From the NCBI GenBank assembly GCA_036971475.1, contig JBAIZL010000001.1:103131850-103195849 (forward strand): 64,000 nucleotides of DNA, read 5' to 3'. Origin of the DNA: Prosapia bicincta (taxonomy: Eukaryota; Arthropoda; Insecta; Hemiptera; Cercopidae). Every line of letters begins with the position of its first letter. Within the stretch, counting starts at the first letter, position 1. Positions 53,106 through 64,000 of this stretch are shown piece by piece. A model generated the notes under the pieces. It did no database searches, was not told the DNA's origin, and was given only the letters and a program-made list of their open reading frames with translations. The translations under genes and the position numbers were made by a program.

Positions 53106-54188
53106 GTCGGTCCCGTTACAGCTTCAAGGGTCTTGGTAGGTAGGCGTCTCTCCATAATTTCGTTTAATCTTCTTATTTTCTTTAATTTTGCATTTTGGTG
53201 GTCGAAATTTTGTTCTGGGTATATATGAGCCCTTGCTCATATATATCTTCCCTCCCCTGATCACATCGTAGCACTTTTTACTCTGTTTCTAGCACATTTT
53301 TTCTTGTCCTGGTCGCATGGTACTAAAACACGTCTGCTCGCCTTGAGAGCCTCATGCATTCTAATTCTGGATAGCGTCTCTTTTATGAGGCTCCTCTTCT
53401 CCAATTTCAAACTTCCCACGTCATAGTATCCATTTTTCAACTTTTGACCAATCAGAAAGCCGTTGCCATGGCAATTGACTTTGTTTGTTCGGAAATTCTG
53501 AACTAAGATTAGTTTCACTTTTTGTAAAAGGCGTTTCTGTATTCTGATGTGTCCTTTCCATTTTTACCTTTTATTTAATAACGTATTTGACTTTATTTCT
53601 TCTTATTTAATTTAATTTACTTTTTAAAATTCCTAATCCAAAGTTCGACTGTAGCGCTTTCGTTTCGTAGTGACAAGATTTATAATCAATACCCTAGGCG
53701 GATTTTTCCAGAATCAAATATGACTGCTTCTAGTATACCCTAATTTCTAGGCTATTACATTTTAACATTTAATCTTTACTTTTACATAAATACTATTTTC
53801 CCTAGCTAGGCCTAATTTACTTTCCTCACATCCTATAAATGTACATTCTTTATTCCTGATTATATTTAAGTACAATTATTTTAATAGCCGGCATCTAGGC
53901 CGAGTTTGTTATACTACACAATTACCGTCTTTTTGTATACATAATTTAGGCTATCCATTTTGAAGTGATAATTTTTCTTATTGATTATAATTTATGTTTT
54001 TTAAGTCTAAAGTTATTTCTAATTTTCTTCATTTTACTATTATTTACCCTAGTTTTAATATTATTATTATTATAATGCTTTAAAATTTTTACATATAAAT
54101 TTAGCCAATTATTTAACCAGGTTAGGTTTGATTCTGGTATTCTGTACAATTACCCTGATTCTTTGCATCGGACATTCCGGCCGCTGCA
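53106..54188 (-). repeat. Candidate gypsy 3' LTR
   Basis: On the minus strand a purine run (AAAAAGGGGGGAA, 54191-54204) downstream of the integrase frame resembles a polypurine tract. The DNA after it starts TGCAGCGGCCGG at 54188, and a TG...CA-bounded segment could end in GGGACCGACA at 53106. A TATA-rich palindrome lies at 53222-53248. No second LTR is present to compare, so the ends are tentative. The 85-codon ORF at 53261-53518 lies inside it. Confidence 0.4.
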
Positions 54189-54791
54189 AAATTCCCCCCT
54201 TTTTAAAATATGAAAATGTTGGTTCTTCTCTCCCTTGAAACAGATAAACATAATTAATAACATATTTGTGAAAAGTAACATTAACACTTATACTAGTTTA
54301 TATTAAAATTTTCATATTCCTTTCATTAATCTACTATTTCTATTCATCTTCATAACTTAATTAATTTTACTAAAGTTCACAATTTACTCTCCTGTCCCTT
54401 TCACTCACATATATATCATTGTCACATTAGTCACTTCGCATTCTATTTACTCATTTATTACTCCTGTCCTTAGTCACATTCTTTTTTATTTAATCTTATT
54501 TCAAGTTTATATTAACTATACAATATTGTATATTGTAATCCTTATATTACACATTCATTGTTGTTTAACACAACATTTACTTTTATAAATTCAATGAATC
54601 CCGTTCATTTAACATATGGCTTTTTCTTTTACATTTAATACTGATTTTATATTATTTGTCCTATGTATTTGGATTATGTTACTGCTTTAATCTACTACTT
54701 AGATTTATTTTACATTTTTATTTTTATTACTTAACCGTTACTCCCTATGTCACTGATGGATCATTTTTTATTTACCTTGCCTTATTATCCT

Positions 54792-56315
54792 TTATTCTTT
54801 AAATATCTTTATGTCTTTGATGTCATAGATCCCCCTTATATTCCCTGTTTCCAAGTTTGCTATTTCATACGTTTTTGCCCCCAATCGTCTAGCCACTACA
54901 TATGGACCCTGGTAAATTAATAGCATCTTCTCGGTTTCTTGACGGCTCAAGTTAGATCTATTTACCCTTGTTACCAGTACCTTGTCCCCACATTTCAATT
55001 CCGTCTGCTTCGTCTTTCTATTTAATTTCTCAGCCCTGAGCTCTCCTTTCCTTCTCATTCTATCGTATGCCTTCTGCACACGCTGCTGTTGTGTTTCCGT
55101 TAGTACATTTTTACAAACGTCTGGTACAAATCCCTGCCACACATATTCCGGATCAACCCCGAACTGAACCTGCTCTGGAGTGTATCCAGTAGCTTCATGC
55201 GGTAAAGCATTGATTACTCCTTCCATGTATGACAGGTACTTCCGCCAGTGCGATTGGTTATCATAGCAGTAGGTCCGCAATATCCTTCTCAGTTCTCTAT
55301 TTACTCTTTCTGCTAAATTCACCTGCGGATGCCGTACTGGGCTCAGTATGTGTTGGATTCCTTCACACCTGATCCAAGTACGCCATTGCCGTGATGTAAA
55401 TGCAGTTCCAAAATCTGTAAGGATCTTGCTTGGTTTCCCTACTGCTTGAAAATAATGCAGTAACTTCAACTTTGAGCTCCTTGTTGTGGTACTTCGTACT
55501 GCATATAACTTAACACACTTCGAGAAGCTATCTATTACTACCAATATATGTTTTACCCCACCAACGCTGGTTGGTAAGGGCCCTAGATGGTCTATCGCCA
55601 CCATTTCGCCTGGCCCTCTTGAGACGATTGGTTTCGTGCTTCCTTGGAGGTATCTATTTGTCGGTTTTGCGTACTGACATATCTGACATCTTTCTATCAC
55701 TTGTAATATCCGTTTCTTCATTTGCTTTATATACATGCTCTGGCTCATTATATTCGTTATTTTATTTCTCCCTATGTGAGCATATATCTGATGTATGTTC
55801 TCAATTACCTCGTTTATTATTGATTCCGGGATTACTATCTTTATTTTATTTTTGACTTCTTTACACAATATCCCTTCTTGTATTGAATATTTCTTAAATT
55901 TGGTCACGTTTTCAAAAATTTTTTCTAATTCTGGTTGTTGTCTTTGTAAGTTTTTTTATGTTTTGAAACTTTGCTTTTAGTGTTTCTTCACATCCTATTT
56001 GTAACCGCCCTACTTTTATAACCTGACGGTTCTGACTGTTTCCTTTATTATCCATCTCATTTTGATACATCCGACTCACGACGTCGCACGGTATGTTTTC
56101 CTTTCCTGGGCAATGTATCACTGTTGGTTGATACTCCTGAATCGCCAATATCCACCTAGTGATTCGTGAATTAGTGAAATTGCACGTGTTCATAAATTTC
56201 AATGCCTTATTATCCGTTATGATAGTTAGTGGCACTCCCACTATTAATGACCGAAATTTTTTCAAGCCATGCTGTTTGGTAACAATACTTTCGGAGGACC
56301 AATAATTATTATAAT
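54792..56315 (-). pseudogene. Ty3/gypsy pol 3' half: RNase H end and integrase
   Basis: Minus-strand remnant. From about 56315 to 55912: RNase H/RT connection (KKFRSLIVGVPLTIITDN, KALKFMNT, NSRITRWILAIQEY, HCPGKENIPCDVVSRM). After a frame change near 55910 the integrase runs to 54792, 371 codons: zinc HH-CC (IHQIYAH then CQICQYAKP), catalytic Asp in VAIDHLGPLP, Asp in ILTDFGTAF, Glu in NLAERVNREL. A GPYVVARRLG-type C-terminal domain follows; no chromodomain. The element is truncated 5' of about 56315, where DNA leading to the BEL remnant begins. The catalytic triad is intact. Confidence 0.92.
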
Positions 56316-56812
56316 TATATAAATTAATAGTTTGTACTTACGTGCACCGTGGAATACACACTTATAACACTCGCGTATTAAATAAGCGATTTCTGGCCAG
56401 AAAACTTGTTCGTATTCCCCGCACTGATCACATTCGGTATAAACATTAATAAAATAGTTACATTCACGTATTCTAGTACCTAAGGTACGGAGATTGAAAA
56501 GTATAATAATATATTAGAACGTAGGGTATCGGTATACACTCTGGAAAGGTCTAACGTGCTCTGCCTGTTCAAACTGCAGAACCAATCTTATTACGGTGAG
56601 CTTTGTCTGACTTTGGCGGCGGGTTTAAAATAAAAGAAATGAGTCTATATTTATTTTAAATACGTAACATACCGGGGGCCTTGAATCCTTCTAGGATTCA
56701 AAGAGAACTAACACAAATATAATATCTTGAGAGTTTATAAAAATAAAAAGTTCATAAAGGAAAATAAAAATATCTCTTTTACACAAATTGAGCGCACTGT
56801 GGCGCAAGTTCA
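56316..56812. other. Junction between gypsy and BEL remnants, LTR candidate
   Basis: No coding potential. It could contain the BEL/Pao 3' LTR, since it lies downstream of that integrase on the minus strand, but I could not define TG...CA limits. Confidence 0.35.
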
Positions 56813-58240
56813 TTATGAGCGTAGAGGTAGAGGGAAAACCTTGTGAGCAGGTCTTGTCAAGATTCCCTGCTTTGTCTTCAAATGAACCACTCTTACTGCA
56901 CCATCCTTTCCTGGAGAAACACTACTTATCCTAGCCAGAGGCCATGCGAGAGGTGGTGCAGGTTGATGCACTAACACGAGGTCGCCGACGCGCAGGTTGA
57001 CAGTTGGCACGTTCCACTTCCCCCGTTGCTGAAGAGTATGGATATATTCTAGATGCCATCTCTTCCAAATACGCTGGGGAAAGACCTTGATTAGCTGCCA
57101 GTGCTTGAGTCGGTTGACAGGAACGTTGAAAAGATCCTCTTCTGGAACTGAAACCAATGAAGATCCTATTAAGAAGTGACCCGGGGTGAGTGCATTGAGG
57201 TCTGAGGCGTCGTTTGACAGAGGTGTGAGAGGTCTCGAATTCAAAATAGCCTCTACTTGACTTGTGAGAGTGGAAAATTCACATAGAGTTAAAATATGTT
57301 CACCGATGACACGTCGGAGGTGATGTTTTGCACTCTTGATTGCTGCTTCCCAAATACCACCTTGATGAGGAGCTGCAGGCGGGTTGAAATGAAAGTTGAT
57401 ATTGTGTTGTGATGAGAATTCAGCAAGAGGGGTTCGGCCTGAAGAGATGATGAGATTTTGTAAAGCATTATTAGCTCCAACGAAATTCGTTCCACAGTCA
57501 GAATAAATATTTGTGCAAAGACCGCGTCTAGACACAAATCGGGTGAGAGCGGCAATAAACCCATAGGTCGACAGGTCCGATACTACTTCAATGTGTACAG
57601 CCTTTGTCACAAGGCAAACAAAGATACAAATATATGCTTTTGTCAAGCGAATCGAGCGCAAATTGTGCATTTTGATGTTAAAAGGACCTCCGTAGTCAAC
57701 TCCGGTGTTGAGAAACAGACGAGAAGGAGTTAATCTTGCTTTTGGTAAATCACCCATGAGCGGAGATTTATTGTGAGGCTTGTGTCGAAAACATACAACA
57801 CATTGAAAAATGCGAGAGCGTATTACACTTCGGGCCGAGAGTATCCACACATCCTGTGCAAGAAGTGATTGAGTCAATTGAGCGCCCGAGTGTAAGTATT
57901 TTCGATGATAAAAATCAATAAGAAGGTTGACGACATGGTGTCGTTTGGGCAAAATCACAGGATGTTGCACATCCGTAGGAAGTTTTAAAGCGTTGAGACG
58001 TCCTCCCACTCGTAGGATATCATCCTTGTCGAGAAAAGGAGAGACGAGTTGTCGGAGTTGTGACGAGGCAGGTGTAGTTGGATCCTTCTTCATGGCAACG
58101 ATGTAGTCTCTGAACGCTGATTCTTGAACCATCTTGAAAATTGCCAGTCTTGACGCTCTCATTTCCAGAGTGTTGAGAGGACCATCGAGCTTTCTTGAAT
58201 GACGAGCGTTATGAGTAAACCGCAAAATATAAGCCATCAC
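56813..58240 (-). pseudogene. BEL/Pao integrase fragment
   Basis: 475 open codons. An N-terminal pre-integrase part (VSPFLDKDDILRVGGRLNAL) leads to the zinc domain (HRKYLHSG then CVVCFRHKP). The rve core has catalytic Asp in NTGVDYGGPF, Asp in IYSDCGTNF and Glu in GGIWEAAIKSAKHHL. Then come SQVEAILNSRPLTPLS and the DUF5641-type tail (RWHLEYIHTLQQRGKW, VGDLVLVH, RISSVSPGKDG, VRVVHLKTKQG). It is clearly BEL/Pao. The protease, RT and RNase H that should precede it are absent, so the copy is 5'-truncated near 58260. The integrase frame itself has no stops. Confidence 0.93.
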
Positions 58241-58260
58241 ACGCTGGAGTCGGCTAAATA

Positions 58261-59489
58261 GATCGTATTAACATCGTATGAACATATATATTAAAAAAAT
58301 CGTTTGACCATAAATTTTGTGTATATAAAATTTGACGTTATTAAACACACTGAATTACTTAATTACTGAATATATTCATTTATTCGATATTTTATTACCG
58401 ATTTGCAATATTAGGTTTTTCCATATGTATTCTTGTTAAGTATTTTCTGCGCTTCGTATTACTCCATGACTAATTGGCAGCAACCGTAGGCTGTCAGATT
58501 ACTGCATGTAGTATCTATTCAACTCAACCCATTAAATATGTATTTTGAAGTTAAACTTCATGTTTTTCTGTGTTATAATTTCCGGTATTTTTCATAATTT
58601 TTATTGAATACCAGCTAAAAGATTTATTGTTTTAAAATGCTTTAAAAGACCTCATAGGTAATTTAAAAAATAATGTAATAAAAACATTTCCTGGAAAGTA
58701 ATGTTCAAACTTCCACTTGTTAACTATTTTACTGATTTCTTCTTTTAAGAATTGTAAGCTTAGTTATTTTAAATATATAGTAGTATTATACAATTCCTAA
58801 TATAAACGAAATCAGTATTTATATGGCAGCTTAAATTTATATTGTTTCCAAAAATCATTGAGCATTGATTGTTTTTTTAATTTTAACGTGAAACATATAT
58901 GCTGATCCCATTAAGGACTACTCCTTTTTAAAGGGAGTATGCATGCACATGTTTACGTACAACACAGGTCTACAAACTATTTTGTATTTTGTCATCTGTA
59001 CTGCAAATCTCACCTCCAATGAAACCACCTAAATGCAACTTAGTGGCGGTAGTTTCAGTACAATTGAAATACGCACAATGATTTCATCTAAAGAGATCAT
59101 AGTATTTTGTCCTTTATTAAAAACGAAATATCCCTGAAATAAAGTGAAATACAAAATAAAATTACTTTTTGTTTTTTATTAAATTTTGTGTTACGTATTG
59201 TAAGTATTATGCGTTATTCAGTATTTTATGACAACGGTTACAAATTTAGGATTTTATAAATATGCTTGTACTTTAGTCTACTGTTAACATTTATAGAATC
59301 TGGCTTAAAATATTACATATTAATTGTGTTGAAATATATTGGATGCAGATATATTACAATTATAAATAATATAACTACGAAAAACTATAATTACAAAATT
59401 CTGTAACTTTTCCTCATTCATAATTTCACCTTAAGTAGGCGCGTGAAAGGCAAAATAGCGCCTTATAGTGAAAACTCTATTGAATACTC
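58261..59489. other. Spacer, no gene seen
   Basis: AT-rich DNA without recognised features. Confidence 0.5.
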
Positions 59490-61560
59490 CTATAGGTAAA
59501 CGACGACTGTTCTACAAGGAAGGAAGCTAAATGATATCGATGTCTGTCTGGTCGATATCCAGATAGACCCGGATAGTATCCCTGTGTTCTGCATTCGCAG
59601 GTATTGTTGCTGAACGAAGCATCATATCTCCGAATTTGTTCTAAGATTTCTTTTTCTTATTGTGGTCTCCAGTGAGAAAAAATGACAAGAAAATTTAGAC
59701 AAGGAAACTTCATTCCCAACCCAACAAGAATCCCTGGTCTGGGGGAGTATAAAATTTTAAACACACGTTGAATATTTTTAGGATAGATACTGACAGAAGC
59801 AGGAAGTAGTCATATCTACAGACTAGAAACATATACATCTACATAATTACTAATAGTTTCTTATCTTTATTTTTTTGGTGCTGTTAAGTAAAGAGAGTTT
59901 ACGTAATTTGTAGAGTAATAATATTTTACCGTCTGACTTATTTCAAATGGCTTTTTCCCATTATTTAAACTTATGTATTAGACACTTCTATTAATAAATT
60001 CACATTTTAAAGGCCTGAAGCGATATAGTACATGAGCTATATTTGAAAACAAAGTTTTAATTAAAACAATTATACAGAAATGAAAAATATATACTCGTAT
60101 AAAATACTCGAAAATGTTGAACGATCTCTCCTGAAATTAAATACACTAGTTTATACTTTGTCTTAATTAATTTTATTATCATGCTTTATTAATGGTTTGA
60201 CACCGTTTCTTAGACTTAAATCCTTTTTTGTAAATTCGAAAGTCTTTACAGATTTTATTTTAAAGTGAATTCTAAAATAATTTTAAAAAAACACACATTT
60301 CTTGTAAACGTGCAAATTTGATATTCATTTTAACAGCAAGTATGTAAACAATTGTCACTTACATCTAACTCAATATTCTGCACAATGTTTCGTGACCTCT
60401 ACCTCCAGGGTAAATCTTATACTCAAACATTATCACGAATAAAGGTGATTTATAGACTCGTGCAATTACAGGTTGTTCTGACTGATGTTACAGCAGCCAT
60501 GCTGTATAGTTATATATTTACTCAGGGAATAAACTGCCACTGCACATGCACATCGCATTAGCGTTTGTGGGAACCATAACTGGCTTTAAGTAATAAAAGA
60601 AACTTTTATTTTAATTAAATAATATGGCATTTGTAAATGATGTTAGAGACACATCAGGGTGTGTTTTAAAATAAAATAAACGTATAGAATAAAGAAAGAA
60701 TAATCCACCAGGTGTAGGCAAAGTAAACGTTGAATTATTGACGGCTTCTGCGATTGAGATGTTTTAAGACAAAATAGTTATGGGTATTTAAATATCAAAG
60801 AACACGTTGAAGATATATTACTGATCTCCTTAAAAGTATTGAAAAAAAGAAATGAGGTGGATGAACACGTATTCACTAAAACAAAACAAGTTACTTGTAA
60901 AGAGTGTTTATGTTTAATTTTTATTTTAGGGAAACTATTTCAATGTGAAATCAATTAAATTTAACGAAGTACGGTTTCATGTCATCCGAATGCAAGCCAG
61001 TTATACTTATTATATAAGATTTAATGATACAAAATCTACACATTGTTTGACGTTCTTTGAATATTATAAAACTTGTATTCCCTATAACGTTTTAATAAAA
61101 CATATCTTATTAGGTCAGCTATTATTTTCCCTTGCATATTTCATCCGAGCACATATAATAACTAGCGGTTGCCCTTTGCGACTTTTGTCTATACAAAGTT
61201 TAATCTTTGTCTATACTATTTATACCACGATACTAAACTAGCCCTTTGCGTTGCGTCCTCTTCAGTCTTCTCACTGTTTGATGGTTATTAAGCTGATGCG
61301 TTATAGAATTCATTATTCGAATGGAGGTGAAGTCTCTCTTATGACTTTGGGTAATTTTCCTTACTTCTGCTTCTAAAACTTTATGATATTGATTAATATA
61401 TTTGTATTTTTTATATACAACGGCCTGTACCCATATTCTTTATCACCTTTTTCTGGAACGTCTAAAGAATGTAGGATACATTCCATACTATTGCCCATTC
61501 CATAGTTGATTGCAATGTAGCCATTGTGGTTTTAAATTCTGTTCACGGAATTAATAATTT
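59490..61560. repeat. Dispersed repeat block B, copy 2
   Basis: Second copy of 28760-31480. It lacks the internal tandem duplication of copy 1. The 60415-60561 part differs from 29705-29851 by about two bases. Confidence 0.88.
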
Positions 61561-64000
61561 ATTACTGAATGACAATATTAAAGGAGCCCATAGTACTTAT
61601 TATATTTGATATCTAGTTCCCCCTTTATTTTTTAATGTCGTGCTTCCATCTAGCTCAGCATCTAGATTAATTCACAGCTAGACATTTAGCGTTATTTTCA
61701 TTTATATATACGAGTCATATATCTTGTTCAGTTGTATACGCCGACTACAAGCTTCATTAGAGAAAGTATTGCTGTAGCAACGGTTGTTGTAGGTAACGAT
61801 ATTTGACATTGTATTACTACAATACTATTTAATGACATACTACAACAGAATACAATAAATTTGTATCCAGTACTGTGTAGTAGTTTGTATATTTTATTGC
61901 CTTGTATATTTAAAACAGCCATTTATTTAATCATTTTTAAAAGTTTTTTTAAAATTTATTACTTTTTTAAATCAAATCTTTTAATAAAATGATTTTTTTA
62001 TCAGTACTTAGATATAATATCTATTCTAACAAGTAGAAGAAGAATGGCACAGCTCGTTATCGTAAAATCTCTTTAGGGTCTGTTAATTAATGTGGTATCA
62101 TTACTAAGGTTAGTGTTGCCATTAATTTGTATACTAAGGGAAAGCTCTTTAATTTCGCCCAAATGAAAACTGTAGTCATTTATACTTCCTGTCTTTTGAA
62201 TGCTCTGCCAGAAATATTAGTTTTTTCGAAAATAAGTATTGATTACGTTATATAAATCAATAGCTACTTTTTAAAAACTATCGAAATTCTTTTTATTTTT
62301 AACACCTTAAAAAATATAGGTAGGAAGTTTATTATAATAAATGTAAAAATATAACAAAAATCTAATCGAATATTTACTGCCAACTTGATTATTTTGCCAC
62401 TCGGCAAATTTGAGGGGGAAGCTTTTTATAAAACAAAACCTGAGATCTTAATAATAGTAGAACAGAATATTGAGTAGCAATTTAATATTGCAAGTCAGTT
62501 TAAGAAGAGCTCAAAATCCACATTATTCTAAGCATTATCCATCTGTTCTGTGTAAAATACATAGAAGAATGAAATAGGGTGATAAGGGAAATAGGGAAAT
62601 AAGAATTTGGTCTTGGACTACCAATCCTTTAGACCTTTAGCTTCACGCCCTGAAGAAACAATTTGATAGATGGGCATTTGGAAGTATATTATTAAGCAAA
62701 TTCAACCTACATTCCCTCGAATATAACCTCAAACTCGTGAGTCCCACCTGTGTGACTAGCGTCAACAAAAGACGGGAGGGGAGAATTGGTGCCACAAACC
62801 GTGGTATCAGTCAATAAGAGTTGTTTAACCTTACTATAAGGCTTGATTTAGTGATCGACTCCCCCCTAGACGAACGTCAACCAGATACTATGTTTTCGAC
62901 CCCATTTCGAGATCTATTCAAGACCAAATGTTATTCCACCTATTGGTTGAACCTTCTGAACGACCAAGTGTTTTGTACAGTTAAACCCTGTGGGTTTAAT
63001 TTGATCCAGGTTGTGCAATTGGACCTTTAATAACTCACGGTTGGCCTTAACTAAAGGCTGGAATCTTAGACTTGGGATTATGTCCTAGGTGTCCATAAAT
63101 TCTCCCCATAGGACCTTGAAAGCCCCACTACGAACACATAGAACTCTAATTGCTTTTGTTTACCAACACTGATCCTTCTTCATTTTCAATTATTTTAAAA
63201 GTCTCTTCCACCAAGAACTTTAAATTTCCATTTATAATACCCAAGATGTTTAAATAGTTGACTATTGAAATAAATATTCTTGAATTTTGTCTGAAGGTTA
63301 TAGACTAAATAAAAACATAAAATGTGTTATTAAAAATATATTTTTTTAAATGAGAGTTTAAAACTGTTCTAATACGCTTTAGTTTTTGTCTTTCAGAAAG
63401 ATAGGATAATTTGCTTCTGGGACAGCAAAGTTTGTGTTGGTTATGTGAGTGGATAGAGCTGACTACCCTCCCACATCTCTAGCAAGATTCCACAAGGTAC
63501 AAAACCGTATTAGGGTTTAACATTCTAACCTTCTACCTGTTTTTCATTCTTCTTGTTATTTCTAGGGGTCGTAGTGTATCGTTAAAAATATTGATCACTC
63601 TAGGAGTGTTTTATCCATTGATTTATATGTGAAGAATATAGTTCATAACATTTTTAGTTTTAGGTTAAACCTTAAGTTTATTTATAATTCCATTGAGAAT
63701 AGGAAGCAATTTTGTGGTCTTATCAGCTGATTACAACCGATCAACGGTATTCCCTTTGGTGCAATGCATATTAATATAGCTTAGGAATTAGAACTGTAAT
63801 CCCCTCTCTGTAACTCAATCAAAACATGACGGCCATAATAATATCGTAGTAGATTAAATTTGTTTTTAAAAATAGAATGTCTTTTGAAGAAAACTGCGTT
63901 TATTTTAAGCTAAATGAAGTAATAAACCAAAATATTCTCCCAATATTTTAATATTCTGAGAACGGGCATCTATAAATACAACATACTGATGTACCATAAT
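61561..64000. other. Right end, no gene seen
   Basis: No coding potential recognised. A weak A-box-like GTGAGTGGATAGAGC at about 63445 hints at a decayed tRNA-derived repeat, but no good B box follows. Confidence 0.5.

Noticed and set aside
53261..53518. 85-codon minus ORF
   Set aside because: Lies in the candidate LTR and shows no family features.
63431..63500. Possible tRNA gene or SINE
   Set aside because: A-box-like sequence only; no convincing B box or fold.

Overview
The window is arthropod, most likely insect, nuclear DNA. It is AT-rich and repeat-dense, holds no recognisable host gene, and carries piggyBac, Ty3/gypsy, BEL/Pao and Jockey-type elements. I cannot fix the species.

The main object is one complete but decayed Polinton/Maverick (adintovirus-like) element at 7349-26457, about 19.1 kb. 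It has terminal inverted repeats of about 0.8 kb, AG...CT ends and a 6-bp target duplication TATATA, and it sits in a TA microsatellite. Every recognised gene is on the minus strand. In transcription order they are: a RING-only IAP-like gene (25244-24984), an orphan basic Zn-motif gene (22475-21843), a DUF8207-type gene (21321-20351), a protein-primed DNA polymerase B relic with N-terminal C2H2 fingers (20153-18205), an rve integrase with chromodomain (18102-17170), an FtsK/A32-type packaging ATPase (17126-16445), a second DUF8207-type gene (16397-15482), a fibre-like protein (15467-14793), a BIR-only IAP-like gene (14747-14481), a 79-aa orphan (14283-14044), a PLA2 plus arginine-rich core-like protein (13691-13101), an adenain-type protease (13071-12714), a penton-like minor capsid protein (12712-11999), a small overlapping ORF (12002-11769), the major capsid protein (11872-10645) and four genes of unknown or uncertain role down to 8605. 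Replication, integration, packaging and capsid functions are therefore all represented. The polymerase has lost its exonuclease region and motif C. MCP, protease, ATPase, both DUF8207 genes and two others carry stops or frameshifts. Integrase, penton, PLA2/core, fibre and several small genes stay open.

Left flank (1-7348): a Ty3/gypsy gag-pol relic, an internally deleted piggyBac transposase gene that still shows a probable small first exon and intron, non-coding DNA, and a 40-bp minisatellite with 203-bp higher-order structure that leads into the TA repeat used as target.

Right flank (26464-64000): mostly dispersed repeat blocks. Block A is at 27.1-28.8 and 32.5-33.8 kb, block B at 28.8-31.5 and 59.5-61.6 kb, and block C at 34.9-37.3, 46.1-49.1 and 49.9-51.9 kb. 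Between them lie a tRNA-like SINE relic, a long CA repeat, a Jockey-clade LINE truncated before RNase H, a second LINE fragment, a 262-bp satellite beside a 45-bp minisatellite, a gypsy 3' half and a BEL/Pao integrase. Stretches with no recognised content are listed as such.

Points most worth following are the BIR and RING domains held in separate genes of one element, two diverged DUF8207 paralogues, a duplicated hairpin with paired arm changes, a shared C-tract/TATA arrangement upstream of several genes, and a nearly unchanged ~150-bp island in block B.
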